Positions 18,901 to 29,362 are shown, counted from the first letter of the stretch. The stretch is DNA of 64,000 nt from Flavobacteriaceae bacterium (GCA_947483075.1 CANKLE010000004.1:124001-188000), one strand, 5' to 3'. The notes: a model not told the origin generated them from the sequence alone. Numbers and translations: made by a program.

Positions 18901-20226
18901 TCCTTTAATTACATTTTCAAGGATGTCCCACACTACAGGCTCTTTTTTATCAATAATTTTCTTAGCCGATTTTACGGTTTTTACAATTCCTCTTTCGATC
19001 AATTTACGAATCACAAAAGGTTTGTACAATTCGGCTGCCATATCTTTTGGGATACCGCATTCGAATAATTTTAATTCTGGTCCAACCACAATTACCGAAC
19101 GAGCCGAATAATCGACACGTTTTCCTAGTAAGTTTTGACGGAAACGACCTTGTTTTCCTTTTAAGGAATCCGATAAAGATTTTAAAGGACGATTGGATTC
19201 AGTTTTTACAGCGGATGCTTTACGGGTGTTGTCAAACAAGGAATCAACCGATTCTTGCAACATACGTTTTTCGTTACGCAAAATTACTTCTGGCGCTTTG
19301 ATTTCCATCAAACGTTTCAAACGGTTGTTACGGATAATTACACGTCGGTACAAATCGTTCAAATCGGAAGTAGCAAAACGACCCCCATCTAGCGGCACTA
19401 ATGGACGCAATTCTGGTGGGATAACCGGAACCACTTTCATGATCATCCACTCCGGACGGTTCTCTCTGTTTACGTTTGATTCACGGAAAGACTCAACAAC
19501 TTGCAAACGTTTTAACGCTTCGGTTTTACGTTGTTTCGAGGTTTCGGTATTGGCCGAGTGACGCAATTCATACGAAAGGGCATCTAAGTCAATGCGAGCC
19601 AACAAATCCATGATGCATTCGGCACCCATTTTGGCGATGAATTTATTTGGATCGTTGTCGTCCAAGTATTGATTACCAGGATTGGTTTCATCCAATTTGT
19701 CCAGGATAGTCAAATATTCTTCTTCGGTCAAGAAATCCAAACGATTTAAAGGTTCCCCTTCGGCGTTTGTTCCTGCACCCGCTTGAATTACTACGTATCG
19801 CTCGTAGTAAATAATCATGTCTAATTTTTTGGAAGGTAATCCCAAAATGTAGCCGATTTTATTTGGCAACGAACGGAAATACCAAATGTGCGCAATAGGC
19901 ACCACCAAATTGATGTGTCCTACGCGATCACGACGTACTTTTTTCTCGGTCACTTCAACCCCACAACGGTCACAAATGATTCCTTTGTATCGGATTCTTT
20001 TGTATTTGCCGCAAGCACATTCGAAATCCTTTACAGGTCCGAAAATACGCTCACAGAACAAGCCATCACGTTCCGGTTTATGGGTACGGTAATTGATTGT
20101 TTCTGGTTTTAAAACTTCCCCTCTTGATTCGGCCAAAATTGACTCAGGCGAAGCAAGACCTATCGAAATTTTATCAAATCTCTTGATAGGGTTTTTATCT
20201 TTATTGTTATTTCGATTATTCATCAT
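15907..20226 (-). CDS. rpoC: DNA-directed RNA polymerase subunit beta'
   Basis: The catalytic subunit of RNA polymerase. The active-site Mg2+ loop [15 protein letters not shown] is near residue 480. The N-terminal zinc-binding region [24 protein letters not shown] and the second zinc site [15 protein letters not shown] are intact. The start [27 protein letters not shown] leads directly into the conserved beta' N-terminus. At 1439 aa it is of the expected length for Bacteroidota. It follows rpoB after about 100 bases and precedes DUF3467 by one base. Many antisense ORFs over it in the track are shadows. Confidence 0.98.
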   Translation of the reverse strand: MMNNRNNNKDKNPIKRFDKISIGLASPESILAESRGEVLKPETINYRTHKPERDGLFCERIFGPVKDFECACGKYKRIRYKGIICDRCGVEVTEKKVRRDRVGHINLVVPIAHIWYFRSLPNKIGYILGLPSKKLDMIIYYERYVVIQAGAGTNAEGEPLNRLDFLTEEEYLTILDKLDETNPGNQYLDDNDPNKFIAKMGAECIMDLLARIDLDALSYELRHSANTETSKQRKTEALKRLQVVESFRESNVNRENRPEWMIMKVVPVIPPELRPLVPLDGGRFATSDLNDLYRRVIIRNNRLKRLMEIKAPEVILRNEKRMLQESVDSLFDNTRKASAVKTESNRPLKSLSDSLKGKQGRFRQNLLGKRVDYSARSVIVVGPELKLFECGIPKDMAAELYKPFVIRKLIERGIVKTVKSAKKIIDKKEPVVWDILENVIKGHPVLLNRAPTLHRLGIQAFQPKLIEGKAIQLHPLVCTAFNADFDGDQMAVHLPLGPEAILEAQLLLLASHNILNPANGAPITVPSQDMVLGLYYMTKERISTPEHKILGEGLTFYSAEEVNIALNEGKLELNARVKIRAKDYNDKGELVYQIIQTTAGRVLFNEVVPEVAGYINDVLTKKNLRDIIGRILSVTNVPTTAAFLDNMKDMGYKFAFKGGLSFSLGDIIIPERKEELIADAREQVEGISANYNMGLITNNERYNQVIDVWTSTNAMLTELAMKNIREDQQGFNSVYMMLDSGARGSKEQIRQLTGMRGLMAKPKKSTAGGGEIIENPILSNFKEGLSILEYFISTHGARKGLADTALKTADAGYLTRRLHDVSQDVIVNIDDCGTLRGIEVSALKKNEEIVETLGERILGRVALQDVINPLTSEIVVHTGQQITEAIVKDIEASPIEKVEVRSPLTCEALKGICAKCYGRNLATGRMTQRGEAVGVIAAQSIGEPGTQLTLRTFHVGGTAGNISEESNIVTRFDGRLEIEDLKTVKGEDSEGNAVDIVVSRSTELKLVDVKTGIVLNTHNIPYGSSIYVKDADVVKKGTTICKWDPYNGVIVSEFTGKIAYEDLEQGQSFQVEIDEQTGFQEKVISESRSKKLIPTLLVYGKDNELIRSYNLPVGAHLMVENGEKIKAGKVLVKIPRRSSKAGDITGGLPRITELLEARNPSNPAVVSEIDGVVSFGKIKRGNREIIIESKFGEVKKYLVKLSSQILVQENDFVRAGAPLSDGAVTPDDILRIQGPAAVQQYLVNEIQEVYRLQGVKINDKHFEVVIRQMMRKVRVEDPGDTLFLEEQLIHTKDFILENDKLYGMKVVDDAGDSENIKPGQIISPRELRDENSLLKRSDKNLISARDVVTATATPVLQGITRASLQTKSFISAASFQETTKVLNEAAVAGKVDYLEGLKENVIVGHRIPAGTGMREYDHTIVGSKDDFNEMMASREEYIY

Positions 20227-20330
20227 AGTCGTTACTATTGAATTATTTTGAAATTGATTTTTGGTTGTTGGTTGCTGGTTTTCTGAAATCAGTGATAAAA
20301 CCGAAAAAAGAAAACCAACAGCAAACTGAT

Positions 20331-23300
20331 TTATTCCTCTAAACGAATGTCAAGTCCTAGACCTTTCAATTCGTGCATTAACACGTTGAATGATTCTGGC
20401 AAGCCTGGTTCTGGCATCGTTTCACCTTTCACAATCGCTTCGTAAGTTTTGGCTCTACCAATTACGTCATCCGATTTAACAGTCAAGATTTCTCTTAAGG
20501 TACTTGATGCACCATACGCCTCAAGTGCCCAAACCTCCATCTCTCCAAAACGCTGACCTCCAAATTGTGCTTTACCACCTAAAGGCTGTTGTGTAATCAA
20601 CGAGTACGGTCCGATAGAACGCGCGTGCATTTTATCGTCAACCATATGTCCTAATTTCAACATATAAATTACCCCTACAGTTGCAGCTTGGTGGAAACGT
20701 TCTCCAGTTCCTCCGTCATACAAATACGTATGTCCGAATCTTGGAATACCGGCTTCGTCGGTCAATTCATTGATTTGGTCTAAGCTAGCCCCGTCAAAAA
20801 TTGGTGTAGCAAATTTTCTGCCCAAATTCATTCCAGCCCATCCTAAAACGGTCTCATAAATCTGTCCAATGTTCATACGAGAAGGTACACCCAACGGATT
20901 CAATACGATGTCTACAGGTGTTCCATCTTCTAAGAATGGCATGTCTTCATGACGAACGATACGAGCCACAATACCTTTGTTTCCGTGACGTCCCGCCATT
21001 TTATCACCCACTTTCAATTTACGTTTTTTGGCAATGTATACTTTGGCCAATTTCAAGATTCCTGCTGGCAATTCATCTCCTACAGTAATCGTGAATTTCT
21101 CTCTACGTAGCGCACCTTGTAAATCGTTTAATTTGATTTTGTAATTGTGAATCAAATCGTTAACCAATTTATTGGTGGCATCGTCAGCTACCCATTGTCC
21201 TTTGCTTAAGTGAGCAAAATCCTCTACGGCAAACAACATTTTTTGGGTGTATTTTTTGCCTTTTGGCAATACTTCTTCACCCAAATCATTCATTACACCT
21301 TGTGAGGTTTTTCCGTTGACAATTACAAATAGTTTTTCGATCAATTTGTCTTTTAATTCGACAAATTTGGTCTCAAATTCCATTTCTAAAGTACCCAAAT
21401 CGTCCTTGTCTTTTGAACGTTTGCGTTTGTCTTTTACAGCTCTAGCAAATAATTTTTTATCCAACACTACTCCATGTAACGAAGGAGAAGCCTTCAACGA
21501 AGCATCTTTTACGTCACCGGCTTTGTCTCCAAAGATGGCACGCAATAATTTCTCTTCTGGTGTAGGATCAGATTCGCCTTTTGGCGTGATTTTTCCGATA
21601 AGAATATCACCTGGTTTTACCTCAGCGCCAATGCGGATCATTCCGTTTTCGTCCAAGTCTTTGGTAGCCTCTTCGGATACGTTAGGAATATCATTGGTTA
21701 ATTCTTCGTTTCCTAATTTGGTGTCACGTACTTCTAACGAATAATCATCAATGTGAATAGACGTAAAGATGTCGTCGCGCACTACTTTTTCAGAAATTAC
21801 AATCGCATCCTCGAAGTTGTATCCTTTCCAAGGCATGAAGGCCACTTTTAGGTTTCTACCTAAAGCCAACTCACCATTTTGGGTCGCATATCCTTCTGAC
21901 AATACTTGTCCTGGCACTACTCGATCGCCTTTGCGAACAATCGGTTTCAAGTTGATGCTGGTGCTTTGATTGGTTTTTCTAAATTTAATTAGGTTGTATG
22001 TTTTTTCGTCTGGCTCAAAACTCACCATACGCTCTTCTTCTGAACGATCGTATTTGATGGTGATGATATTGGCATCCACGTATTCTACAGTTCCATGACC
22101 TTCAGCATTGATCAATACACGTGAATCTGAAGCCACTTGACGCTCTAATCCAGTACCTACAATAGGTGCTTCTGGACGCAACAACGGCACGGCTTGACGC
22201 ATCATGTTTGATCCCATTAACGCACGATTCGCATCATCATGCTCCAAGAAAGGAATTAATGAGGCCGAAATCGAAGCGATTTGGTTGGGCGCTACGTCTG
22301 TAAAATGAACAGCAGATGGATCAACTACCGGGAAATCACCCTCTTCACGAGCAATAACTTTATCGGCAGTGATTTTACCAGAATCCTCCATTTTGATGTT
22401 GGCCTGTGCAATCAATTTGCCTTCTTCTTCCTCTGCACTCAAGTACACTGGAGTAGAAACCAAATCCACTTTACCATTAGTAACTTTACGGTAAGGAGTT
22501 TCGATAAAGCCCATTCCATTTACTTTGGCATAAACACCTAAAGACGAAATCAAACCAATGTTTGGTCCCTCTGGTGTTTCAATTGGACATAAACGTCCGT
22601 AGTGTGTATAGTGAACGTCACGCACCTCAAATCCGGCTCTTTCTCTAGAAAGTCCACCTGGTCCAAGGGCTGATAATCTTCGTTTGTGGGTAATCTCGGC
22701 CAAAGGATTGGTTTGGTCCATGAACTGAGACAACTGATTCGTTCCGAAGAATGAATTAATTACCGACGACAAGGTTTTGGCGTTGATCAAATCAATTGGC
22801 GTAAACACCTCGTTATCTCGCACGTTCATACGCTCACGAATGGTTCTTGCCATACGCGCTAAACCTACACCAAATTGTTGAGACAATTGCTCGCCCACCG
22901 TACGTACACGACGGTTAGACAAGTGATCGATGTCATCAATCTCGGCTTTAGAATTGATCAATTCGATCAAGTATTTAACAATGGTAATGATATCTTCTTT
23001 GGTCAAGACTTGCTTTTCCATCGGGATATCTAAGCCCAATTTTTTATTCATTCTGTAACGACCTACTTCACCTAAGTTGTAACGTTGGTCAGAGAAGAAT
23101 AATTTATCGATGATGCCACGAGCCGTTTCCTCATCAGGCGGTTCTGCGTTACGCAACTGACGGTAAATGTGCTCTACAGCTTCTTTTTCAGAGTTAGTAG
23201 GGTCTTTTTGAAGCGTGTTGTGAATAATCGCATAGTCTGCTTGGTTGTTATTCTCTTTGTGCAACAAAATAGACTTCACATTAGAATCGATGATTTGCTC

Positions 23301-24143
23301 CACATTGTCTTTGTCCAATATGGTATCACGGTCTAAAATGATTTCATTACGCTCGATCGAAATTACCTCTCCTGAATCTTCGTCCACGAAATCTTCGTGC
23401 CACGTATTCAACACACGAGCGGCTAATTTTCTTCCGATGTATTTTTTAAGTCCTGTTTTAGATACTTTAATTTCTTCGGCAAGGTCAAAGATCTCCAAGA
23501 TGTCCTTGTCTCTTTCGAACCCGATTGCACGGAATAAAGTAGTTACAGGTAATTTTTTCTTTCTATCGATGTAGGCGTACATTACGCTGTTGATATCGGT
23601 AGCAAATTCAATCCAAGATCCTTTGAAAGGAATAACTCGAGCTGAATATAATTTGGTTCCATTGGCATGGAAGGATTGTCCAAAGAACACACCAGGTGAA
23701 CGGTGCAATTGAGAAACTACAACACGCTCAGCACCATTAATTACAAAGGTACCGCTTGGTGTCATGTAAGGAATTGTACCCAAATACACATCTTGAACGA
23801 TGGTTTCAAAATCTTCGTGTTCTGGATCGGTACAGTATAATTTTAAACGCGCTTTTAAAGGCACACTATACGTAAGTCCTCTTTCTATACACTCTTGAAT
23901 AGTATAACGGGGTGGATCTACAAAATAATCGAGGAACTCTAATACAAAGTTATTTCTTGTATCAGTGATTGGAAAGTTTTCCATGAAGGTGTTGTACAAG
24001 CCTTCGTTGCCTCTTTCGTCAGATTTAGTTTCTAATTGGAAGAAATCTTTAAACGATTTAACCTGAACATCTAGAAAATCTGGATAGTCAGGAATGTTTT
24101 TGGTAGAGGCAAAATTCAATCTTTCGGTCTGATTTGTTATCAT
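20331..24143 (-). CDS. rpoB: DNA-directed RNA polymerase subunit beta
   Basis: The second large RNA polymerase subunit. I use the ATG ([14 protein letters not shown]); the track begins one codon earlier at TTG. The rifampicin-pocket region reads [68 protein letters not shown], with wild-type residues at the commonly mutated positions (Gln, Asp, His, Ser). The C-terminus ([25 protein letters not shown]) is canonical. The 250-base gap to rplL holds a hairpin that may act as an attenuator. Confidence 0.98.
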   Translation of the reverse strand: MITNQTERLNFASTKNIPDYPDFLDVQVKSFKDFFQLETKSDERGNEGLYNTFMENFPITDTRNNFVLEFLDYFVDPPRYTIQECIERGLTYSVPLKARLKLYCTDPEHEDFETIVQDVYLGTIPYMTPSGTFVINGAERVVVSQLHRSPGVFFGQSFHANGTKLYSARVIPFKGSWIEFATDINSVMYAYIDRKKKLPVTTLFRAIGFERDKDILEIFDLAEEIKVSKTGLKKYIGRKLAARVLNTWHEDFVDEDSGEVISIERNEIILDRDTILDKDNVEQIIDSNVKSILLHKENNNQADYAIIHNTLQKDPTNSEKEAVEHIYRQLRNAEPPDEETARGIIDKLFFSDQRYNLGEVGRYRMNKKLGLDIPMEKQVLTKEDIITIVKYLIELINSKAEIDDIDHLSNRRVRTVGEQLSQQFGVGLARMARTIRERMNVRDNEVFTPIDLINAKTLSSVINSFFGTNQLSQFMDQTNPLAEITHKRRLSALGPGGLSRERAGFEVRDVHYTHYGRLCPIETPEGPNIGLISSLGVYAKVNGMGFIETPYRKVTNGKVDLVSTPVYLSAEEEEGKLIAQANIKMEDSGKITADKVIAREEGDFPVVDPSAVHFTDVAPNQIASISASLIPFLEHDDANRALMGSNMMRQAVPLLRPEAPIVGTGLERQVASDSRVLINAEGHGTVEYVDANIITIKYDRSEEERMVSFEPDEKTYNLIKFRKTNQSTSINLKPIVRKGDRVVPGQVLSEGYATQNGELALGRNLKVAFMPWKGYNFEDAIVISEKVVRDDIFTSIHIDDYSLEVRDTKLGNEELTNDIPNVSEEATKDLDENGMIRIGAEVKPGDILIGKITPKGESDPTPEEKLLRAIFGDKAGDVKDASLKASPSLHGVVLDKKLFARAVKDKRKRSKDKDDLGTLEMEFETKFVELKDKLIEKLFVIVNGKTSQGVMNDLGEEVLPKGKKYTQKMLFAVEDFAHLSKGQWVADDATNKLVNDLIHNYKIKLNDLQGALRREKFTITVGDELPAGILKLAKVYIAKKRKLKVGDKMAGRHGNKGIVARIVRHEDMPFLEDGTPVDIVLNPLGVPSRMNIGQIYETVLGWAGMNLGRKFATPIFDGASLDQINELTDEAGIPRFGHTYLYDGGTGERFHQAATVGVIYMLKLGHMVDDKMHARSIGPYSLITQQPLGGKAQFGGQRFGEMEVWALEAYGASSTLREILTVKSDDVIGRAKTYEAIVKGETMPEPGLPESFNVLMHELKGLGLDIRLEE

Positions 24144-24334
24144 CAATGGACAAAATTTTGATTAAAAAAAAGTGATTTTTGTGCAATAACACGGTTTAAT
24201 CTATACTTTCTTTTTGTAATCGATACATCTTTGAAATCAGAGATAAACAGGGATTTCTTTCTTCGTATTGATCAAAAACTTTTTCGTATTTTAAACTACT
24301 TTATAATAAAACTTCTTATAATTTTATTATACGA

Positions 24335-24377
24335 AAAATGGTTTAGGTCATTGAGCATGATACTCAAGACCTAAACC
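24335..24377 (-). terminator. Terminator or attenuator between rplL and rpoB
   Basis: On the minus strand GGTTTAGGTC ... GACCTAAACC form a 10-bp stem, extended by TTGAG/CTCAA after a single-base bulge, then ATTTTTCG. It begins about 20 bases after the rplL stop. In E. coli the rplL-rpoB gap holds an attenuator that lowers polymerase expression relative to L7/L12. The placement here is the same, but function is inferred. A second AT-rich inverted repeat (TATAATAAAA/TTTTATTATA) follows at 24302-24331. Confidence 0.65.
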
Positions 24378-24398
24378 TAGTTCCAAAACTGAGTGGGC

Positions 24399-24779
24399 TT
24401 ATTTAAGCTCTACTACAGCTCCAGCTTCTTCTAAAGATTTTTTAAGCCCTTCAGCCTCATCTTTAGTTACACCTTCTTTCACGTTTGCAGGTGCTCCGTC
24501 CACTAAATCTTTAGCTTCTTTAAGACCTAAACCAGTTAATTCTTTAACTGCTTTTACTACTGCTAATTTAGAAGCACCAGAGTCTTTCAATACTACTGTG
24601 AATTCAGTTTGCTCAGCAGCAGCAGGAGCATCTCCTGAACCACTAGCAGCAGGACCAGCAACTACAGCAGCAGCTGCAGGCTCGATTCCGTACTCGTCTT
24701 TTAAAATTGTTGCTAATTCATTAACTTCTTTAACTGTCAAGTTAACTAATTGTTCTGCGAATTGTTTCAAATCTGCCAT
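24399..24779 (-). CDS. rplL: 50S ribosomal protein L7/L12
   Basis: This stalk protein recruits translation factors to the ribosome. The N-terminal dimerisation domain ([28 protein letters not shown]) is joined by an Ala-rich hinge ([22 protein letters not shown]) to the globular domain [38 protein letters not shown]. The latter is the canonical factor-binding surface. At 126 aa it has the usual length. It follows rplJ by 68 bases, as expected for the L10-L12 pair, and is separated from rpoB by a hairpin. Confidence 0.98.
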   Translation of the reverse strand: MADLKQFAEQLVNLTVKEVNELATILKDEYGIEPAAAAVVAGPAASGSGDAPAAAEQTEFTVVLKDSGASKLAVVKAVKELTGLGLKEAKDLVDGAPANVKEGVTKDEAEGLKKSLEEAGAVVELK

Positions 24780-24847
24780 TTTTTCTATCGTTTTTAAATA
24801 GTTTGTAAAATATAATTTATTAAGTGCGCGCTTTGTAATAGTTATCT

Positions 24848-25363
24848 TTATTTTTCAGATAACGTTTTAAGAATTCCGGCCAATTTACCGCCGCTTGATT
24901 TAAGAGCAGAAACCACATTCTTAGCAGGTGATTGAAGCAATCCAATGATTTCTCCGATAACCTCGTCTTTCGATTTCAATGCGATTAACGCATCCAATTG
25001 GTGGTCGCCAATAAATACTGCTTGGTGGATAAAAGCTCCTTTTAATACAGGCTTATCCGATTTTTTACGGAATTCTTTGATAATCTTAGCAGGTACGTTT
25101 CCGTTCTCTGCAATTAAGATGGAAGTATTTCCTTTCAATACGGTTGTTAAATCACCGTAATCATTATCGGAAGCCTCCATTGCTTTCTCAAGCAAGGTGT
25201 TTTTCACAACCGCTAATTCAATACCCGCTTTAAAACAAGCTCGGCGTAAATTAGAAGTTGATTCTGCATTTAAACCAGAAATATCTGCTATATAAACAAC
25301 ATTGGTTCCAGCTAATTGTGCAGTTAATTCTTCAATAACTCTTGATTTTTCTTCTCTAGTCAT
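24848..25363 (-). CDS. rplJ: 50S ribosomal protein L10
   Basis: L10 anchors the L7/L12 stalk to 23S rRNA. The sequence [63 protein letters not shown] is the typical N-terminal RNA-binding domain. The C-terminal helix ([16 protein letters not shown]) is the L12-docking region. At 171 aa it has the usual length. It lies 22 bases after rplA and 68 bases before rplL. I did not identify an L10 autoregulatory leader. Confidence 0.97.
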   Translation of the reverse strand: MTREEKSRVIEELTAQLAGTNVVYIADISGLNAESTSNLRRACFKAGIELAVVKNTLLEKAMEASDNDYGDLTTVLKGNTSILIAENGNVPAKIIKEFRKKSDKPVLKGAFIHQAVFIGDHQLDALIALKSKDEVIGEIIGLLQSPAKNVVSALKSSGGKLAGILKTLSEK

Positions 25364-25385
25364 AATAAAATAGTTTAACTACCAA

Positions 25386-26075
25386 TTATACTGCTTTAGG
25401 GTCCAAAGGAATAGCAGGACTCATTGTGCTAGACAAGTGAATACTTTTGATGTATGTACCTTTAGCCGCAGTTGGTTTAAGTTTAATTAATGTTTGAATG
25501 ATTTCGTGTGCATTGTCTACGATCTTGTCGGCCTCAAAAGAAATTCTTCCGATTCCTGCGTGTACAATTCCTGTTTTATCTACTTTAAAGTCGATTTTAC
25601 CTGCTTTTACTTCTTGAACTGCTTTCGCAACGTCCATAGTAACTGTACCTGTTTTAGGGTTTGGCATTAAACCTCTAGGTCCTAAAATACGACCTAATGG
25701 ACCTAATTTACCCATTACAGCAGGCATAGTGATGATTACATCAATATCAGTCCAACCGTCTTTAATTTTTTGTAAATAATCATCTAAACCTACGTGGTCT
25801 GCACCAGCAGCTTTAGCTTCAGCTTCTTTATCAGGAGTAACTAAGGCCAAAACGCGGACGTCTTTTCCTGTACCGTGAGGCAATGTTACTACTCCTCTTA
25901 CCATTTGATTTGCTTTTCTAGGATCAACTCCCAAACGAACTGCAATATCTACTGATTCGTCAAATTTCGCAGAAGCAATAACTTTTAAAAGGGCCGAAGC
26001 ATCTTTTAAGGAGTACTGTTTGTTCTTTTCAATTTTTGAAGCAGCTTCTTTTTGCTTTTTTGTCAATTTTGCCAT
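25386..26075 (-). CDS. rplA: 50S ribosomal protein L1
   Basis: L1 forms the mobile stalk that handles exit tRNA and in many bacteria represses its own m[33 protein letters not shown] and the two-domain core with [19 protein letters not shown] are the family signature. The 229-aa length is normal. It sits 13 bases after rplK, the conserved L11-L1 pair. Confidence 0.98.
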   Translation of the reverse strand: MAKLTKKQKEAASKIEKNKQYSLKDASALLKVIASAKFDESVDIAVRLGVDPRKANQMVRGVVTLPHGTGKDVRVLALVTPDKEAEAKAAGADHVGLDDYLQKIKDGWTDIDVIITMPAVMGKLGPLGRILGPRGLMPNPKTGTVTMDVAKAVQEVKAGKIDFKVDKTGIVHAGIGRISFEADKIVDNAHEIIQTLIKLKPTAAKGTYIKSIHLSSTMSPAIPLDPKAV

Positions 26076-26088
26076 GTCTTTTTTCTAA

Positions 26089-26526
26089 TTAAAAAGGAGC
26101 GTCTCCCGTTACAGTTATACCCATAGATCTAGCTGTTCCTGCGATCATGCTCATAGCAGATTCGATAGTGAATGCATTTAAATCGACCATTTTGTCATCA
26201 GCAATTGTTCTGATTACGTCCCAAGTAACGCTAGCTACTTTTTTACGATTTGGCTCACCAGAACCAGACTTTAGCTTCGCTGCATCCATTAACTGAACCG
26301 CAGCTGGCGGAGTTTTTACAACGAAATCGAAAGATTTATCCTTGTAAACTGTAATTTGCACAGGGCAAACTTTGCCGGCTTTATCTTGGGTTCTCGCATT
26401 AAATTGCTTGCAGAACTCCATGATATTAACCCCAGCAGCTCCCAAAGCAGGTCCAACCGGTGGCGACGGGTTCGCAGCACCTCCCTTAACTTGTAGTTTA
26501 ACTACTTTACTAATTTCTTTAGCCAT
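26089..26526 (-). CDS. rplK: 50S ribosomal protein L11
   Basis: L11 binds the GTPase-associated 23S region and is needed for RelA-type sensing where present. [40 protein letters not shown] is the N-terminal domain with the proline-rich thiopeptide-contact segment. The C-terminal RNA-binding domain ends in [14 protein letters not shown]. It has the standard length of 145 aa and the standard place between nusG and rplA. Confidence 0.98.
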   Translation of the reverse strand: MAKEISKVVKLQVKGGAANPSPPVGPALGAAGVNIMEFCKQFNARTQDKAGKVCPVQITVYKDKSFDFVVKTPPAAVQLMDAAKLKSGSGEPNRKKVASVTWDVIRTIADDKMVDLNAFTIESAMSMIAGTARSMGITVTGDAPF

Positions 26527-26596
26527 TTTTTTAAAAAAAATTTAGCACATCTATCAATTGGAAGCGATTGATGTGGTTTATATTAAGTGTAACAAA

Positions 26597-27148
26597 TTAT
26601 ACTTTTTCAACTTGCATAAAACTCAATTCTAATGGTGTTTTTCTTCCGAAAATTTTCACCATCACTTCAAGTTTACGCTTCTCTTCATTTATTTTTTCAA
26701 CGGTACCGTTGAAGCCATTGAATGGTCCATCAATTACTTTAATGGTTTCACCCATGGTAAAAGGAATTGCATGCATATCCGTTTTTACGGCTAATTCATC
26801 TACTTTTCCTAGCATACGGTTTACTTCTGAAGGTCTCAACGGAACAGGATCTCCGTTCTTTTCTGCACCCAAGAAACCAATAACACTAGTAACTGATTTA
26901 ATAATGTGGGGAATTTCTCCAACAAGATGCGCTTCAATCATCACATAACCCGGAAAATAAACCTTGTCTTTGGTGATTTTTTTTCCATCACGTACTTGCA
27001 CCACCTTTTCGGTTGGAACCAGTACCTGAGAAATATAATCTCCCATACCCAATCGGTTGATTTCCGTTTCGATATAAGCTTTAACCTTATTTTCTTGGCC
27101 GCTTACTGCACGGACAACATACCATTTTTTCACATTATTCTCTGTCAT
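26597..27148 (-). CDS. nusG: Transcription elongation/termination factor NusG
   Basis: The start is taken at ATG (MTENNVKKWYVVRAVSGQENKVKAYIE); the track begins one codon earlier at GTG. The NGN domain that contacts the polymerase clamp contains VYFPGYVMIEAHL and VTSVIGFLG. The KOW domain reads FTMGETIKVIDGPFNGFNGTVEKINEEKRKLEV, which binds Rho or S10 in other bacteria. At 183 aa it is the standard form. It follows secE by 11 bases. Confidence 0.98.
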   Translation of the reverse strand: MTENNVKKWYVVRAVSGQENKVKAYIETEINRLGMGDYISQVLVPTEKVVQVRDGKKITKDKVYFPGYVMIEAHLVGEIPHIIKSVTSVIGFLGAEKNGDPVPLRPSEVNRMLGKVDELAVKTDMHAIPFTMGETIKVIDGPFNGFNGTVEKINEEKRKLEVMVKIFGRKTPLELSFMQVEKV

Positions 27149-27159
27149 CACAAAATTAA

Positions 27160-27354
27160 TTAAGCTTTAATCCAACTAAAAAATCCCGCAATTGACTTCG
27201 CGCATAATTCATCAACTCCCCAAGTAGCCATAGCAAATAGGACCGAAAAAACTGCAACTACAATAGTTAGTCGTTGCACTTCTGCCCACTCTGGCCAAGT
27301 AGTGTTTGTTTTTAATTCTTCAAACGCTTCTGAGATATAATTTAAAACTTTCAT
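27160..27354 (-). CDS. secE: Preprotein translocase subunit SecE
   Basis: This 64-aa protein carries the SecE signature FEELKTNTTWPEWAEVQRLTIVVAVFSVLFAMATWGVDELCAK: an amphipathic surface helix followed by a single TM segment that clamps SecY. It is the short one-TM form common outside enterobacteria. It lies between tRNA-Trp and nusG in the conserved tuf-trpT-secE-nusG order. Confidence 0.96.
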   Translation of the reverse strand: MKVLNYISEAFEELKTNTTWPEWAEVQRLTIVVAVFSVLFAMATWGVDELCAKSIAGFFSWIKA

Positions 27355-27370
27355 GTTATTTCTGTTTTAG

Positions 27371-27441
27371 CACGGGCGGAGAGATTCGAACTCCCATCAA
27401 CGGTTTTGGAGACCGCTATTCTACCCTTGAACTACGCCCGT
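27371..27441 (-). tRNA. tRNA-Trp (CCA)
   Basis: On the minus strand ACGGGCG/CGCCCGT form the acceptor stem with discriminator G. The anticodon loop reads CTCCAAA with CCA, and the T arm contains GTTCGAATC. It lies 17 bases upstream of secE and just after the tuf terminator. Confidence 0.96.
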
Positions 27442-27445
27442 TTAG

Positions 27446-27478
27446 TAAAAACCAGTGCCGTCAAAAAAACGACACTGG
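27446..27478 (-). terminator. Hairpin terminator after tuf
   Basis: CCAGTG/CACTGG, extended past one mismatch by CGT/ACG, is followed on the minus strand by TTTTTACTAAA. It lies between tuf and tRNA-Trp, so it may partly separate tuf output from the trnW-secE-nusG genes. Confidence 0.65.
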
Positions 27479-27500
27479 CTTTCTTATTTAATTTTTGAAA

Positions 27501-28688
27501 TTATTCAACAATTTCTGTAACCTGACCAGCACCAACTGTTCTACCACCTTCACGGATAGCGAAACGTAATCCTACGTTCATTGCAATTGTGCTTAATAAA
27601 GATACATCAATCGTTAAGTTATCACCAGGCATAACCATCTCTACCCCTGTAGGTAAAGTAATAACTCCTGTTACGTCAGTTGTACGTACGTAAAACTGTG
27701 GACGGTAGTTATTGTGGAATGGTGTGTGACGACCACCTTCTTCTTTTTTCAAGATATAAACTTCCGCTTTAAATTTAGAGTGAGGTTTAACTGAACCTGG
27801 TTTGATAATAACCATACCACGTTTGATATCCTCTTTTGCAATACCTCTTAATAAGATACCTGCATTATCTCCAGCCTCACCTCTATCCAAGATTTGACGG
27901 AACATTTCAATACCAGTTACTGTAGAAGTTAATTTCTCAGCACCCATACCAATGATTTCTACTGGATCACCTGTATTACAAATACCAGTTTCAATACGAC
28001 CTGTAGCAACAGTTCCACGACCAGTGATAGTAAATACATCTTCTACTGGCATTAAGAATGGTTTTGCAACGTCTCTGATTGGCTCTTCAATCCAAGCATC
28101 AACAGCAGCCATTAATTCAAGAATTTTTGGAGTCCAAACTGGATCGTTATTCAATCCACCCAAAGCAGAACCTTGAATAACAGGACTGTTGTCGCCATCA
28201 TAATCATAAAATGACAACAAATCTCTGATTTCCATTTCTACTAATTCTAACAATTCCGCGTCATCAACCATATCCACTTTGTTCATGAATACAACGATTC
28301 TTGGAATTCCAACTTGACGTCCTAAAAGGATGTGCTCACGTGTTTGTGGCATTGGTCCGTCAGTTGCAGCTACTACTAAAATAGCACCGTCCATTTGAGC
28401 AGCACCTGTAACCATGTTTTTTACGTAATCCGCGTGACCAGGACAGTCAACGTGTGCGTAATGACGGTTAGCAGTTTCGTACTCTACGTGAGAAGTGTTG
28501 ATAGTAATACCTCTTTCTTTTTCTTCTGGAGCATTATCAATTTGATCAAATGATTTTGCTTGACAGTAACCTGCATCAGACAATACTTTAGTAATTGCTG
28601 CGGTTAAAGTGGTTTTTCCGTGATCTACGTGTCCAATCGTACCTATATTTAAGTGTGGTTTGGAACGATTAAAGGTTTCTTTTGCCAT
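27501..28688 (-). CDS. tuf: Elongation factor Tu
   Basis: EF-Tu delivers aminoacyl-tRNA to the ribosome. GTPase motifs [40 protein letters not shown] and NKVDMVDD are all intact, as is the C-terminal domain with [24 protein letters not shown]. The 395-aa length is standard. It sits in the classic tRNA-Thr-tuf-tRNA-Trp-secE-nusG arrangement. No Shine-Dalgarno is visible upstream. Confidence 0.99.
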   Translation of the reverse strand: MAKETFNRSKPHLNIGTIGHVDHGKTTLTAAITKVLSDAGYCQAKSFDQIDNAPEEKERGITINTSHVEYETANRHYAHVDCPGHADYVKNMVTGAAQMDGAILVVAATDGPMPQTREHILLGRQVGIPRIVVFMNKVDMVDDAELLELVEMEIRDLLSFYDYDGDNSPVIQGSALGGLNNDPVWTPKILELMAAVDAWIEEPIRDVAKPFLMPVEDVFTITGRGTVATGRIETGICNTGDPVEIIGMGAEKLTSTVTGIEMFRQILDRGEAGDNAGILLRGIAKEDIKRGMVIIKPGSVKPHSKFKAEVYILKKEEGGRHTPFHNNYRPQFYVRTTDVTGVITLPTGVEMVMPGDNLTIDVSLLSTIAMNVGLRFAIREGGRTVGAGQVTEIVE

Positions 28689-28747
28689 TTTTACTTAATT
28701 TAATCTTAGTTATTATTTATTAGTGTTCAAAAATTCTTTCAAATTTG

Positions 28748-28819
28748 AGCCAATGACGGGAATTGAACCCGTGACCTCTTCCTTACCAAGGAAGCACTCT
28801 ACCCCTGAGCTACACCGGC
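28748..28819 (-). tRNA. tRNA-Thr (GGT)
   Basis: The minus-strand sequence GCCGGTGTAGCTCAGGGGTAG folds with acceptor partner CATTGGC (two G-U pairs). The anticodon stem CTTCC/GGAAG carries loop TTGGTAA with anticodon GGT. The T arm is CGGGTTCAATTCCCG. It is 59 bases upstream of tuf. Confidence 0.96.
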
Positions 28820-28879
28820 AGTTTTCCTTGGAAAAAACAATACAATACTCCTACTGCTTGTAACTCCTTGTATTCTTGC

Positions 28880-29160
28880 ATTACCTCCCTGCGGTCGCAA
28901 TCCTTTGCTGTTTCAGGATTACCTCCCTGCGGTCGCAATCCTTTGCTGTTTCAGGATTACCTCCCTGCGGTCGCAATCCTTTGCTGTCTCAGGATTACCT
29001 TCCTGCGGCGGCAAACCTTTCTATTCTTGGATTACCTCCCTGCGGTCGCAATCCTTTCTATTCTTGGATTACCTCCCTGCGGTCGCAATCCTTTACTGTC
29101 TCAGGATTACCTCCCTGCGGTCGCAATCCTTTACTGTCTCAGGATTACCTCCCTTCGGTC
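28880..29160 (-). repeat. Tandem array of eight 37-38-bp units inside the tRNA-tuf operon
   Basis: Units begin (ATTACC) at 28880, 28918, 28956, 28994, 29031, 29068, 29106 and 29144, so the period is 38 bases with two 37-base steps. The conserved plus-strand core is GGATTACCTCCCTGCGGTCG followed by CAATCCTTT. The 9-10-base linker comes in two kinds, CTGTTTCAGG-like and CTATTCTTGG-like. Unit 4 carries several substitutions and unit 8 is truncated into unrelated sequence. Read in the operon's direction, each unit can form GGAT/ATCC plus TGC/GCA stems and leaves GGGAGGTA unpaired. The array fills most of the 430-base gap between tRNA-Tyr and tRNA-Thr(GGT). The three overlapping plus-strand ORFs of the track here are repeat artefacts. 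Confidence 0.93.
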
Positions 29161-29168
29161 GGTCATCC

Positions 29169-29187
29169 CGTAAGGGGGACCCTTACG
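29169..29187. repeat. Short perfect hairpin next to the repeat array
   Basis: CGTAAGGG and CCCTTACG form an 8-bp stem with loop GGA, directly between the last array unit and the 61-nt hairpin. Confidence 0.7.
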
Positions 29188-29248
29188 ACGTTTTTGTCTT
29201 CAAATTTTTATTAAAGCGAGCTTTATAAAAATTTGGCGACAAAAACGT
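29188..29248. repeat. 61-nt near-perfect long hairpin
   Basis: ACGTTTTTGTC pairs with GACAAAAACGT (11 bp). After a 2x2 internal loop, CAAATTTTTA pairs with TAAAAATTTG (10 bp), and after a one-base bulge TAAAGC pairs with GCTTTA around a tiny loop. It ends 2 bases from the 3' end of tRNA-Tyr. It could be an RNase III-type processing site, an attenuator, or the remnant of a small palindromic mobile element. Confidence 0.8.
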
Positions 29249-29250
29249 TG

Positions 29251-29331
29251 TGGGGAGAGCAGGATTCGAACCTGCGAAGTTCACACAGCAGATTTACAGT
29301 CTGCCCTCGTTGGCCGCTTGAGTATCTCCCC
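29251..29331 (-). tRNA. tRNA-Tyr (GTA)
   Basis: On the minus strand GGGGAGA/TCTCCCC form the acceptor with discriminator A. The anticodon segment CTGTAAA gives GTA, and a long variable arm is present as expected for tRNA-Tyr. The T arm is CAGGTTCGAATCCTG. Confidence 0.96.
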
Positions 29332-29362
29332 AACTTTTATTATTGTTTACTATGCTTTTTAG

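Noticed and set aside
20227-20330. Weak inverted repeat TGGTTTTCT/AGAAAACCA between rpoB and rpoC as a terminator
   Set aside because: No T-run follows it on the minus strand; it may be an RNA processing or random feature.
21247-21744. 165-aa ORF antisense to rpoB, and other long antisense ORFs over rpoB and rpoC
   Set aside because: They overlie highly conserved coding sequence, have no recognisable domains or promoters and are frame shadows.
28880-29160. Possible CRISPR array
   Set aside because: Linkers between repeat cores are only 9-10 bases and nearly identical, with no unique spacers and no cas genes.
28868-29228. Three overlapping plus-strand ORFs of about 100-112 aa with repeated CGRNP/ITSLRSQSF motifs
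   Set aside because: They are the translation of the 38-bp tandem array in three frames; the period is not a multiple of three and no signal for expression exists on this strand.
28821-29250. A hidden tRNA-Gly between tRNA-Tyr and tRNA-Thr, as in the E. coli thrU-tyrU-glyT-thrT order
   Set aside because: No acceptor, anticodon or T-arm sequence of a further tRNA is visible on either strand in this gap.
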